The notes under the pieces are model-generated. The model was not told the origin of the DNA. It made no database searches and was given only the letters and a program-made list of their open reading frames with translations. Both the position numbers and the translations under genes were made by a program. DNA of 64,000 bases from Blastococcus haudaquaticus (GTDB lineage: Bacteria; Actinomycetota; Actinomycetes; Mycobacteriales; Geodermatophilaceae): the NCBI RefSeq assembly GCF_900230285.1, contig NZ_OCNK01000003.1, forward strand, positions 744,001 through 808,000, read 5' to 3'. Positions within the stretch are counted from its first letter, which is position 1. Each line of letters opens with the position of its first letter. Below are positions 24,504 through 32,431 of the stretch, piece after piece.

Positions 24504-26153
24504 GTGAAGTTGAGCAAGCGGAGTAGTTCGCTCGTCGCGACGGCCATCGCCGCCGCGCTGCTGATGACCGCCTGTGGCGGCAGCGACGAGGGTGAGGAGG
24601 GCGGCACCGCCGACGGCGGAGGTACCTTCAGCATCTACATCGGTGAGCCGGAGAACCCGCTGATCCCGGGCAACACCACCGAGAGCGAGGGCCACCAGGT
24701 CATCTCCTCCCTGTGGACCGGCCTGGTGGAGTACTCGGCCGACGGTGAGGTCGAGTACACCGGCGTCGCCGAGACGATCGAGTCCGAGGACAACACGACC
24801 TGGACCGTGACCCTCAAGGACGGCTGGACCTTCCACGACGGCACCCCGGTGACGTCGCAGTCGTTCGTCGACGCGTGGAACTACACGGCCCTGAGCACGA
24901 ACGCCCAGGGTGCGTCGTACTTCTTCTCGAACATCGAGGGCTACGACGACCTCCAGGGCGAGACGGACGACGCGGGCAACCTCGTCACCCCGCCCGTGGC
25001 GGAGGAGATGAGCGGCCTCCAGGTCGTCAGCGACACCGAGTTCACGGTCACCCTGGCGACGCCGTTCGCCCAGTTCCCCGTGACCGTCGGCTACAACGCC
25101 TTCTACCCGCAGCCCGAGTCCTTCTTCGAGGACCCGGAGGCGGCCGGCGAGCAGCCGGTCGGCAACGGCCCCTTCCAGGCGGAGGAGCCGTTCGTCCAGG
25201 GCACCGGCTTCACGGTGACCCGGTTCGACGACTACGCCGGCGAGCAGCCCGCGAACGCCGACTCGGTCGAGTTCCGGGTCTACGCCGACCAGGGCACCGC
25301 GTTCACCGACCTGCAGGGCGGCAACCTCGACGTGCTGCCCGACGTGCCGCCGGACGCTCTGGCCTCGATCGAGGACGAGTTCGGGGACCGCTTCCTCGAG
25401 GCGCCCTCGTCCGGGTTCCAGTACCTGGGCATCCCGACCTACGACCCGCGGTTCGCTGACGAGCGCGTGCGGCAGGCCCTGTCGATGGCCATCGACCGGC
25501 AGGCGATCGCCGACGCCATCTTCTCGGGTGGGCGCACGCCGGCGGACTCCGTGGTGGCTCCCGTCGTCGAGGGCTACCGCGAAGGCGCCTGCGAGTTCTG
25601 CGAGCTCGACGTCGAGCGCGCCAACGAGCTGCTGGACGAGGCGGGCTTCGACCGCAGCCAGCCGATCGACCTGTGGTTCAACGCCGGTGCCGGTCACGAC
25701 GCCTACATCGAGGCGGTCGGCAACCAGCTGCGCGACAACCTGAACGTCGAGTACACGCTCCGCGGTGACCTCGACTTCGCCGAGTACCTGCCGCTCCAGG
25801 ACGAGAAGGGCATGACCGGCCCGTTCCGGCTCGGCTGGAGCATGGACTACCCGAGCCCGCAGAACTACCTCGAGCCGCTCTACTCCACCGCGGCCCTTCC
25901 CCCGGCGGGCTCGAACACGTCGTTCTACTCGAACCCCGAGTTCGACGCGCTGATCCAGCAGGGCAACTCGGCGAGCAGCAGCGAGGAGGCCATCGAGTTC
26001 TACAACCAGGCCGAGGACCTGCTGCTCCAGGACATGCCCATCATCCCGATGTTCTACGAGCTCGAGCAGGCCGCTCACTCGGAGAACGTCAGCGACGTGG
26101 TCATCGATGTCTTCGGTGACATCGACGTCGCAGCGGTGTCCGTCACCAGCTGA
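24504..26153 (+). CDS. dppA: Dipeptide/oligopeptide ABC transporter substrate-binding lipoprotein
   Basis: A 549-residue lipoprotein of the SBP_bac_5 (DppA/OppA) family that captures peptides outside the membrane. The signal peptide (SSLVATAIAAALLMTAC) ends at a lipobox cysteine, and Gly/Glu/Asp-rich linker residues follow. Family motifs include WTFHDGTPVTSQSFVDAW and VRQALSMAIDRQAI. GTG 24504 was chosen because GGGAGG lies 8 nt upstream and the signal peptide then starts correctly. It heads dppABCDF. A hairpin at 26169-26211 probably reduces read-through, giving more binding protein than permease. Confidence 0.92.
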   Translation: MKLSKRSSSLVATAIAAALLMTACGGSDEGEEGGTADGGGTFSIYIGEPENPLIPGNTTESEGHQVISSLWTGLVEYSADGEVEYTGVAETIESEDNTTWTVTLKDGWTFHDGTPVTSQSFVDAWNYTALSTNAQGASYFFSNIEGYDDLQGETDDAGNLVTPPVAEEMSGLQVVSDTEFTVTLATPFAQFPVTVGYNAFYPQPESFFEDPEAAGEQPVGNGPFQAEEPFVQGTGFTVTRFDDYAGEQPANADSVEFRVYADQGTAFTDLQGGNLDVLPDVPPDALASIEDEFGDRFLEAPSSGFQYLGIPTYDPRFADERVRQALSMAIDRQAIADAIFSGGRTPADSVVAPVVEGYREGACEFCELDVERANELLDEAGFDRSQPIDLWFNAGAGHDAYIEAVGNQLRDNLNVEYTLRGDLDFAEYLPLQDEKGMTGPFRLGWSMDYPSPQNYLEPLYSTAALPPAGSNTSFYSNPEFDALIQQGNSASSSEEAIEFYNQAEDLLLQDMPIIPMFYELEQAAHSENVSDVVIDVFGDIDVAAVSVTS

Positions 26154-26168
26154 CGCACCAGCACGACC

Positions 26169-26211
26169 CGCCGGGGGCGCTGTCTCGACGGAGACGGTCG
26201 CCCCCGGCGGC
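26169..26211 (+). terminator. Intra-operon hairpin after the substrate-binding protein gene
   Basis: A 12-bp perfect stem (26169-26180 and 26200-26211) with an inner GTCTC/GAGAC stem in the loop, 16 bp after the dppA stop. It stands between dppA and dppB and likely acts as a partial terminator or 3'-end stabiliser that raises dppA mRNA relative to the permease genes. Confidence 0.75.
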
Positions 26212-26322
26212 GCGTGGTGCCCCGGTCGGGGGCACGATGGAATCCGGCGTGACCACCGACCGTGGTCGCGCACCTTCGGCACGACCCGCTGATGGCGGTC
26301 GCGCACATCCCTGAGGGGGAAC

Positions 26323-27246
26323 ATGGGCCGCTACGTAGCGCGCCGCCTCTTGCTGACGATCCCCGTCCTGCTCGGCGCGTCCTTCTTGATCTTCGCGATG
26401 GTGTACGCGCTGCCCGGCGACCCCATCCGCGCCCTGGCCGGTGAACGGCCGCTGTCGCCGGCCGTGATGGCCCAGCTGCGCGACGACTTCAACCTCAACG
26501 ACCCGCTCGGCGTCCAGTACCTGAAGTACGTGGGCGACCTCCTGCAGGGCGACCTCGGCACCGACTTCCGGGGCCGGGCGGTCACGGAGACCATCGCCCG
26601 CACGCTGCCGGTCACGGTGAAGCTGACCGCGGTCGCCGTCGGTTTCGAGATCGTGATCGGCATCGTCGCCGGGGTGCTCGCGGGCATCCGCCGCAACGGG
26701 TACTTCGACAACCTGGTGCTCGTCTCGACGACGATCATCGTGTCGATCCCGATCCTGGTGCTGGCGTTCGTCACCCAGTTCGTGTTCGGGCTGAAGCTGG
26801 GCTGGTTCCCCATCGCCGGCACGCAGGAGGGGATCTACAGCTATCTGCTCCCCGGCCTCGTACTGGCCTCCGGGTCGCTGGCCTACGTGGCCCGGCTGAC
26901 GCGGACGAGCCTGGCGGAGAACCTGCGCGCCGACTACGTCCGGACCGCGCGGGCGAAGGGCCTCCCGCAGCGGACGATCATCGTGCGGCACACGCTGCGC
27001 AACAGCCTGATCCCGGTCGTCACGTTCATCGGCGCGGACATCGGGGCGCTGCTCGGCGGCGCGATCGTGACCGAGTCGGTCTTCAACCTGCCCGGCATGG
27101 GGCGCGAGGTCTACAACGCGGTGCGCCAGCAGGAGGGCGCGGTCGTCGTGGGCATCGTGACGCTGATGGTGTTCTTCTTCATCTTCTTCAACCTGGTCGT
27201 GGACGTGCTCTACGCCGTCCTCGACCCGAGGATCCGTTATGACTGA
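26323..27246 (+). CDS. dppB: Dipeptide ABC transporter permease, DppB type
   Basis: A 307-residue inner-membrane permease with six hydrophobic segments. The N-terminal MGRYVARRLLLTIPVLLGAS is the standard DppB start, and the EAA loop (VRTARAKGLPQRTIIVRHTL) contacts an ATPase. ATG 26323 has a purine-rich GAGGGGG site. Its end overlaps dppC by 8 bp. It forms a heterodimer with DppC. Confidence 0.95.
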   Translation: MGRYVARRLLLTIPVLLGASFLIFAMVYALPGDPIRALAGERPLSPAVMAQLRDDFNLNDPLGVQYLKYVGDLLQGDLGTDFRGRAVTETIARTLPVTVKLTAVAVGFEIVIGIVAGVLAGIRRNGYFDNLVLVSTTIIVSIPILVLAFVTQFVFGLKLGWFPIAGTQEGIYSYLLPGLVLASGSLAYVARLTRTSLAENLRADYVRTARAKGLPQRTIIVRHTLRNSLIPVVTFIGADIGALLGGAIVTESVFNLPGMGREVYNAVRQQEGAVVVGIVTLMVFFFIFFNLVVDVLYAVLDPRIRYD

Positions 27247-28213
27247 CTCGCAGCAGCAGCAGGACCTGCTCCATGACGAGGTCCAGGCGGGGACGACGAC
27301 CGGCCTCGCCAGCCCGTCGGTCGACGTCACGAACGACCGGCAGAACAGCCTGTGGAGCGACGCGTGGAAGGCGCTCAAGCGCAATCCGCTGTTCTGGATC
27401 GGCGCGGTCCTCGGACTCGTCTTCCTCGTGATGGCGATCGTGCCGCAGGTGTTCGCCCGCGGCGCCGACCCCCGCGACTGCGACCTCGCCAACTCGCGGC
27501 AGACGCCGTCGTCCGCGCACTGGTTCGGCTACGACCAGCAGGGCTGCGACTACCTGGCCAACGTCGTCTACGGCGCCCGCAGCTCGCTGATCATCGGCGT
27601 GGTCGCCGTGCTGGTCGTGCTGCTGCTGGGCATCGTCGTGGGGGCGATCGCCGGCTACTTCGGCGGCTTCACCGACGGCCTGCTCTCCCGGGTGGCCGAC
27701 ATCTTCTACGGGCTGCCGCTCATCCTCGGCGCGCTCGTGCTGCTGCGGGTGGGGCCGTCGACCGACCTCCCCATCATCAGCTCCCGCGGTCCGGGGGCGG
27801 TCGCCATCGCCCTCGCGCTGTTCGGCTGGATGACGGCGATGCGGCTGGTCCGCTCGCAGGTCATCGCGGTCAAGAGCTCCGACTACGTGGCCGCGGCCCG
27901 GGCCATGGGCGCGTCCAGCCCGCGCATCCTGGTGCGGCACATCCTGCCGAACGCGGTCGCGCCGGTCCTGGTCTACGCGACCATCACCATCGGCGTGCTG
28001 ATCGCCGCCGAGGCGACGCTCAGCTACCTCGGGGTGGGCCTCCAGCGGCCGGCCATCTCGTGGGGGCTGCAGATCGACGCCGGGCAGGACCTGCTGCGCA
28101 CCGCGCCGCACCTGGTGCTGTTCCCCAGCCTCATCCTCACCCTGACGGTGATGGCCTTCATCATGATGGGCGACGCCCTGCGCGACGCCCTCGACCCGAG
28201 GCAGCGAGCATGA
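27239..28213 (+). CDS. dppC: Dipeptide ABC transporter permease, DppC type
   Basis: A 324-residue permease with an N-terminal OppC/DppC-type cytoplasmic tail (about 50 residues, Gln-rich at the start), six hydrophobic segments and an EAA loop (YVAAARAMGASSPRILVRH). A long loop after the first helix contains two cysteines (RDCDLANSR and QQGCDY) that could form a disulfide outside. It overlaps dppB by 8 bp and dppD by ATGA. Confidence 0.95.
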   Translation: MTDSQQQQDLLHDEVQAGTTTGLASPSVDVTNDRQNSLWSDAWKALKRNPLFWIGAVLGLVFLVMAIVPQVFARGADPRDCDLANSRQTPSSAHWFGYDQQGCDYLANVVYGARSSLIIGVVAVLVVLLLGIVVGAIAGYFGGFTDGLLSRVADIFYGLPLILGALVLLRVGPSTDLPIISSRGPGAVAIALALFGWMTAMRLVRSQVIAVKSSDYVAAARAMGASSPRILVRHILPNAVAPVLVYATITIGVLIAAEATLSYLGVGLQRPAISWGLQIDAGQDLLRTAPHLVLFPSLILTLTVMAFIMMGDALRDALDPRQRA

Positions 28214-29262
28214 CCACTCTTCCCGGTTCCGCCCCGTCCGTGCGGGACGGCGGCGGGTCGGCGCCGATCCTCGCCGTGGAGGACCTGTTCGTCGAGTTCC
28301 GCACCCGTGAGAACGTCGTCAACGCGGTCAACGGCATCAGCTACACCGTGTCGTCGGGGGAGACCCTGGCGATCCTCGGCGAGTCCGGGTCCGGCAAGTC
28401 GGTCTCGGCGCAGGCGATCATGGGCATCCTCGACACCCCGCCCGCGCAGGTCCCGAACGGCGAGATCTGGTTCGAGGGCCGGAACCTGCTCACCCTCCCC
28501 GCGGAGGAGCAGCGCAAGGTCCGCGGACCGGGCATCTCGATGATCTTCCAGGACGCGCTGTCGTCGCTGAACCCCGTCTACAGCGTCGGCTTCCAGATCG
28601 GCGAGATGTTCCGGGCGCACCGCGGCCTCTCGCGGAAGGAGGCCAAGAAGCACGCCGTCGAGCTGATGGACCGCGTCCGCATCCCGGCCGCCGCCCAGCG
28701 GGTGAACGACTACCCGCACCAGTTCTCCGGCGGCATGCGGCAGCGCGTGATGATCGCGATGGCGATCGCCCTCGACCCGAAGATCCTGATCGCCGACGAG
28801 CCGACCACCGCCCTCGACGTCACCGTGCAGGCGCAGGTCATGGACCTGCTCAAGGACCTGCAGCGGGAGACGGGGATGGGGCTGGTGCTCATCACCCACG
28901 ACCTCGGGGTGGTCAACGAGGTCGCCGACAACGTGGCGGTCATGTACGCCGGCCGGATCGTCGAGCGCGGCACCGTCGACGACGTCTTCACGCGCCCGGC
29001 GCACCCCTACACCGAGGGCCTGATGAACTCGGTGCCGAACGTCGAGGTCAAGGGCGGCAGGCTGCAGCCCATCACCGGTCAGCCGCCGAACCTGTCCAAG
29101 ATCCCGTCCGGCTGCCCGTTCCACCCGCGCTGCGCACGCCGTCGTCTCGGCGCGGAGGCGGCTCCCGGTCGCGACTGCGCCGGCGACCGTCCGCCGTTGC
29201 GCCTGGTCGTCCCCGGTCGCGAGGCAGCGTGCCACTACAGCGAGGAGGTGCTCGGTGTCTGA
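28210..29262 (+). CDS. dppD: Dipeptide ABC transporter ATPase, DppD type
   Basis: A 350-residue ATPase. Walker A is GESGSGKS, the signature is [16 protein letters not shown], Walker B is [13 protein letters not shown], and the switch is [13 protein letters not shown]. The oligopeptide-transporter C-terminal segment is present ([12 protein letters not shown], then DCAG and ACHYSEE), with the cysteines expected of the Fe-S-like C-terminal motif in DppD/OppD. ATG 28210 shares ATGA with the dppC stop, and the end overlaps dppF by 8 bp. Confidence 0.95.
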   Translation: MTTLPGSAPSVRDGGGSAPILAVEDLFVEFRTRENVVNAVNGISYTVSSGETLAILGESGSGKSVSAQAIMGILDTPPAQVPNGEIWFEGRNLLTLPAEEQRKVRGPGISMIFQDALSSLNPVYSVGFQIGEMFRAHRGLSRKEAKKHAVELMDRVRIPAAAQRVNDYPHQFSGGMRQRVMIAMAIALDPKILIADEPTTALDVTVQAQVMDLLKDLQRETGMGLVLITHDLGVVNEVADNVAVMYAGRIVERGTVDDVFTRPAHPYTEGLMNSVPNVEVKGGRLQPITGQPPNLSKIPSGCPFHPRCARRRLGAEAAPGRDCAGDRPPLRLVVPGREAACHYSEEVLGV

Positions 29263-30340
29263 AGCCGCCGGAGCCACCGCAGCATCCGTCCCGTCCGACT
29301 CCGAGTCCGCCCTGCCACCGGCGCCCCCACCCGGGGCCCCGCTGCTGGAGATCAAGGGCCTGAAGAAGCACTTCCCGCTGACCCAGGGAGTCGTCTTCAA
29401 GCGGACCGTCGGGCACGTCCGCGCCGTCGACGGCGTGGACCTCACCCTTCGCCGCGGCGAGACGCTCGGCCTCGTCGGCGAGTCCGGCTGCGGGAAGTCG
29501 ACGGTCTCCAAGCTGCTGGTCGCGCTGGAGAAGCCCACTGCCGGCGAGATCCTCTACAAGGGCCGGGACGTCGCGAAGATGGGCGGCCGCGCGCTCAAGC
29601 AGTACCGGCGCGAGGTGCAGATCATCTTCCAGGACCCCTACGCGTCGCTGAACCCGCGGATGACCGTCGGCGACATCGTCGCCGAGGGCTGGTCGGTGCA
29701 CGCCGACATCGCGCCGCGCAAGGGCCGGCTCCAGCGCACCCAGGAGCTGATGGACCGGGTCGGTCTCAACCCCGACTTCGTCAACCGCTACCCGCACCAG
29801 TTCTCCGGTGGCCAGCGGCAGCGCATCGGGATCGCGCGGGCCCTGGCCCTGCAGCCGGAGATCATCGTCTGCGACGAGCCGGTCTCCGCGCTGGACGTGT
29901 CGGTCCAGGCCCAGGTCGTCAACCTGCTCGAGGACCTGCAGGACGACTTCGGCCTGTCCTACCTGTTCATCGCCCACGACCTGTCGGTGGTGCGCCACAT
30001 CTCCGACCGCGTCGCCGTCATGTACCTGGGCAGCGTGGTGGAGGAGGGCACGGACGCGCAGGTGTACGGCTCGCCGTCGCATCCCTACACGCAGGCGCTG
30101 CTGTCCTCCGTGCCGCTGCACGAGCCGGCCCTGCGGGGGCAGAAGGACCGCATCCTGCTCCAGGGTGACGTGCCCAGCCCGGCCAACCCGCCCTCGGGCT
30201 GCCGGTTCCGCACCCGCTGCTGGAAGGCGCAGGACATCTGCGCCGTCGAGCCGCCGGCGCTGGTGGACCGCGGCCAGGGGCACCCGTCGGCCTGTCACTT
30301 CGCCGAGGCCCGCACCGTCGTCCCGGTGGACGTGGACTGA
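29255..30340 (+). CDS. dppF: Dipeptide ABC transporter ATPase, DppF type
   Basis: A 361-residue ATPase partner of DppD. Walker A is GESGCGKS, the signature is [16 protein letters not shown], Walker B is [13 protein letters not shown], and the C-terminal segment [17 protein letters not shown] carries the usual cysteines. A Pro/Ser-rich N-terminal tail of about 30 residues precedes the domain. It is the last gene of the operon. A small palindrome (30341-30353) follows directly and may contribute to termination. Confidence 0.95.
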   Translation: MSEAAGATAASVPSDSESALPPAPPPGAPLLEIKGLKKHFPLTQGVVFKRTVGHVRAVDGVDLTLRRGETLGLVGESGCGKSTVSKLLVALEKPTAGEILYKGRDVAKMGGRALKQYRREVQIIFQDPYASLNPRMTVGDIVAEGWSVHADIAPRKGRLQRTQELMDRVGLNPDFVNRYPHQFSGGQRQRIGIARALALQPEIIVCDEPVSALDVSVQAQVVNLLEDLQDDFGLSYLFIAHDLSVVRHISDRVAVMYLGSVVEEGTDAQVYGSPSHPYTQALLSSVPLHEPALRGQKDRILLQGDVPSPANPPSGCRFRTRCWKAQDICAVEPPALVDRGQGHPSACHFAEARTVVPVDVD

Positions 30341-30370
30341 GTCCTGTCAGGACGATCCGGCAGGATCCTG
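30341..30370 (+). promoter_or_regulatory. Paired CAGGA/TCCTG palindromes before mshB
   Basis: GTCCTGTCAGGAC (30341-30353) and CAGGATCCTG (30361-30370) are both palindromic, with the same CAGGA half site, and lie in the 32 bp between dppF and mshB. The second covers a possible -10 (CAGGAT) 6 nt before GTG 30373. They could be a regulator operator, a weak dppF terminator, or both. Confidence 0.4.
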
Positions 30371-30372
30371 GC

Positions 30373-31269
30373 GTGACTGCTGATCGCCGCATGCTGCTCG
30401 TCCACGCCCACCCCGACGACGAGACGATCAACAACGGCGCCACCATGGCGCGGTACGTCGCCGAGGGGGCGCAGGTCACCCTGCTCACCTGCACGCTGGG
30501 GGAGGAGGGCGAGATCCTCGTGCCGGAGCTCGAGCAGCTGGCCGCCGACCAGGCCGACCAGCTGGGCGGCTACCGGATCTGGGAGCTGCGCGCGGCGATG
30601 GACGCAGTCGGGGTGAGCGACATCCGCTTCCTCGGCGGGCCCGGCCGTTACCGCGACTCCGGGATGATGGGCGTGCCGTCCAACGGCAACCCGCGCGCCT
30701 TCTGGAACGCCGACCTCGACGAGGCGATCGGGCACGCGGTCGCCGTGGTCCGCGAGGTACGGCCGCAGGTCGTCGTCACCTACGACGAGAACGGCGGCTA
30801 CGGCCACCCCGACCACATCCAGGCCCACCGGGTCGCGATGGGGGCGGTCGCGGCCGCCGCGGACCCCGCGTACCGGCCCGACCTCGGTGCGGCATGGACG
30901 ACGGCGAAGGTCTACTGGTGCTGCGTTCCGCGGTCGGTGCTGCAGCAGGGCATCGATGCCATGGCCGCGGCCGGCGACACGACCTTCTTCGACGGCGCCA
31001 CCAGCGCCGACGACATCCCCTTCGGCGTGCCGGACGAGGACGTGACCGCGGCGGTGGACGGCCGGGCGTTCGCCGCGCACAAGGACGCCGCGATGCGCGC
31101 CCACCCGACGCAGATCCTCGTGGACGGGCCCTTCTTCGCACTCTCCAACAACCTGGGCCTGGAGGTGGCCGGGGTGGAGTACTACCGGCTCGTCCAGGGC
31201 GAGCGCGGTCCCGCGGGCCCGGGCCCCGAGGGCTGGGAGGACGACCTCTTCGCCGGCACGGCCGGATGA
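30373..31269 (+). CDS. mshB: Mycothiol biosynthesis deacetylase MshB
   Basis: A 298-residue zinc deacetylase that removes acetate from GlcNAc-inositol, the second enzymatic step toward mycothiol. The metal motif HAHPDDE (H13, D16) and [10 protein letters not shown] (H145-H148) are both present, and length and C-terminal [11 protein letters not shown] agree with MshB rather than Mca. GTG 30373 lacks a ribosome-binding site and may be leaderless. It shares ATGA with the following membrane-protein gene. Mycothiol is the main low-molecular-weight thiol of actinobacteria, so the gene is a taxonomic marker. Confidence 0.93.
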   Translation: MTADRRMLLVHAHPDDETINNGATMARYVAEGAQVTLLTCTLGEEGEILVPELEQLAADQADQLGGYRIWELRAAMDAVGVSDIRFLGGPGRYRDSGMMGVPSNGNPRAFWNADLDEAIGHAVAVVREVRPQVVVTYDENGGYGHPDHIQAHRVAMGAVAAAADPAYRPDLGAAWTTAKVYWCCVPRSVLQQGIDAMAAAGDTTFFDGATSADDIPFGVPDEDVTAAVDGRAFAAHKDAAMRAHPTQILVDGPFFALSNNLGLEVAGVEYYRLVQGERGPAGPGPEGWEDDLFAGTAG

Positions 31270-31709
31270 GGGCCGCCGGCGAGCGGGCCGGCTGGGTCCT
31301 GGTCGCCGTCGTGGTGGCCGGCTGGCTGGCGCTCGTGGAGGTGTTCTGGCTGCCGCTGCGGGTCGGCGGTGTCCTGGTGCCGCTGTCGATCGTGGTCGCG
31401 GTCGTCGGCAACCTCATGCTCCCGGCGGCCGTCCTCCGGCTCTCCGGCAGCCGGCTGGCCGCCGTCCTGCCGGCGGTGGTCTGGCTGGTCGTGGCGGTGG
31501 GCGCGATGGTCCGGCGTCCGGAGGGGGACCTGGTCATGACCGGCGGCGGAGCCACCGGCGTGGTCAACCTGGCGTTCCTGATGCTCGGGGTCGTGGCGGC
31601 GGCGTTCTCCGTCGGCCGGGTGCTGGGCGGGCCTCGGCGTCCGCCGCTCAGGTCGGAGAGCGCGCCGGCGCCGGACCCAGCCGGTAGTGGTACCGGTGGT
31701 GCTCGGTGA
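31266..31709 (+). CDS. DUF6113-like four-helix membrane protein
   Basis: A 147-residue protein with about four hydrophobic segments (near residues 8-28, 36-56, 62-80 and 98-115) and a Pro/Ser/Gly-rich cytoplasmic end. It resembles the small membrane protein that follows mshB in other actinobacteria (DUF6113). Its start overlaps the mshB stop (ATGA). Its last 62 bp overlap, tail to tail, the convergent acetyltransferase gene. The function is unknown; the conserved neighbourhood is the only clue linking it to thiol metabolism. Confidence 0.7.
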   Translation: MRAAGERAGWVLVAVVVAGWLALVEVFWLPLRVGGVLVPLSIVVAVVGNLMLPAAVLRLSGSRLAAVLPAVVWLVVAVGAMVRRPEGDLVMTGGGATGVVNLAFLMLGVVAAAFSVGRVLGGPRRPPLRSESAPAPDPAGSGTGGAR

Positions 31710-32400
31710 AGCCGAGCCGTTCGTAGAGGGCGAGCGCGCCGGCGTTGTCGCCCGAGACCTGCAGCAGGCAGGAGTGCCCACCCCGGTCGCGGGCCCACGA
31801 GCCCAGCGCCGCCATGACCGCCGTCGCCAGGCCGCGCCGGCGCCACGCGTCGTCGACGGTCACCGCGGTCACCACCAGCCAGCCGTCGACGACCACCCCG
31901 CGGGCGACGGCCGCCGTCGGGGCTGAACCCGGAGCGGTGCGGACGGCGGCGAACACCGGGTCGTCGGCGTTGGCGAGGACGGCCGAGGCGACCGGCGGGA
32001 GCGGGGTGCCGCGGTACCGGTAGCCGCGCAGCCATGCCTCGTCCGGAGTCGGTGCCAGCTCGACCGGCACCGACGGCTCCGGCCAGGACCCGAGCGAGGC
32101 GGTCAGCACGAGGACGTCCTCCCCGCGGGCCCAGCCGGCGGCCGCGAAGGCGTCGTCGGCGGCCTCGCTCCCGGGTGACGGCACCTGGGCCATCGGCCGA
32201 GCGCCCCGTGCGGCGTACCACCGGGTCACCGCCGCGACGGCCGTGGGGAGGTCGGAGGGCGGATCGCCGACGACGAGCGCGGAGTTGGCGCGCCCGGAGA
32301 ACCCGCCGCCGGCCCGCAGCAGCCAGTCGCCGTGCCGCTCCTCCTCGAGCCCGCGCCAGGTCCGGGCGGCCAGCCGCTCGAGATCGGGGACGCCGGGCAT
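31648..32400 (-). CDS. GNAT acetyltransferase, Rv0428c/CG3035-like
   Basis: A 250-residue protein. The N-terminal half has the pattern RTWRGLEEERHGDWLLRAGG plus FSGRANSAL, and the C-terminal half is a GNAT domain with the acetyl-CoA loop RRRGLATAVM and the helix [13 protein letters not shown]. This two-part layout matches the actinobacterial CG3035/Rv0428c family, linked in annotation to N-acetylglutamate synthesis. ATG 32400 and ATG 32412 are both possible. Its 3' end overlaps the convergent DUF6113-like gene by 62 bp. The acetyl acceptor is uncertain. Confidence 0.8.
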   Translation of the reverse strand: MPGVPDLERLAARTWRGLEEERHGDWLLRAGGGFSGRANSALVVGDPPSDLPTAVAAVTRWYAARGARPMAQVPSPGSEAADDAFAAAGWARGEDVLVLTASLGSWPEPSVPVELAPTPDEAWLRGYRYRGTPLPPVASAVLANADDPVFAAVRTAPGSAPTAAVARGVVVDGWLVVTAVTVDDAWRRRGLATAVMAALGSWARDRGGHSCLLQVSGDNAGALALYERLGFTEHHRYHYRLGPAPARSPT

Positions 32401-32431
32401 GGTCCCGATCATGCCGGGGGTAGGCAGCGGG

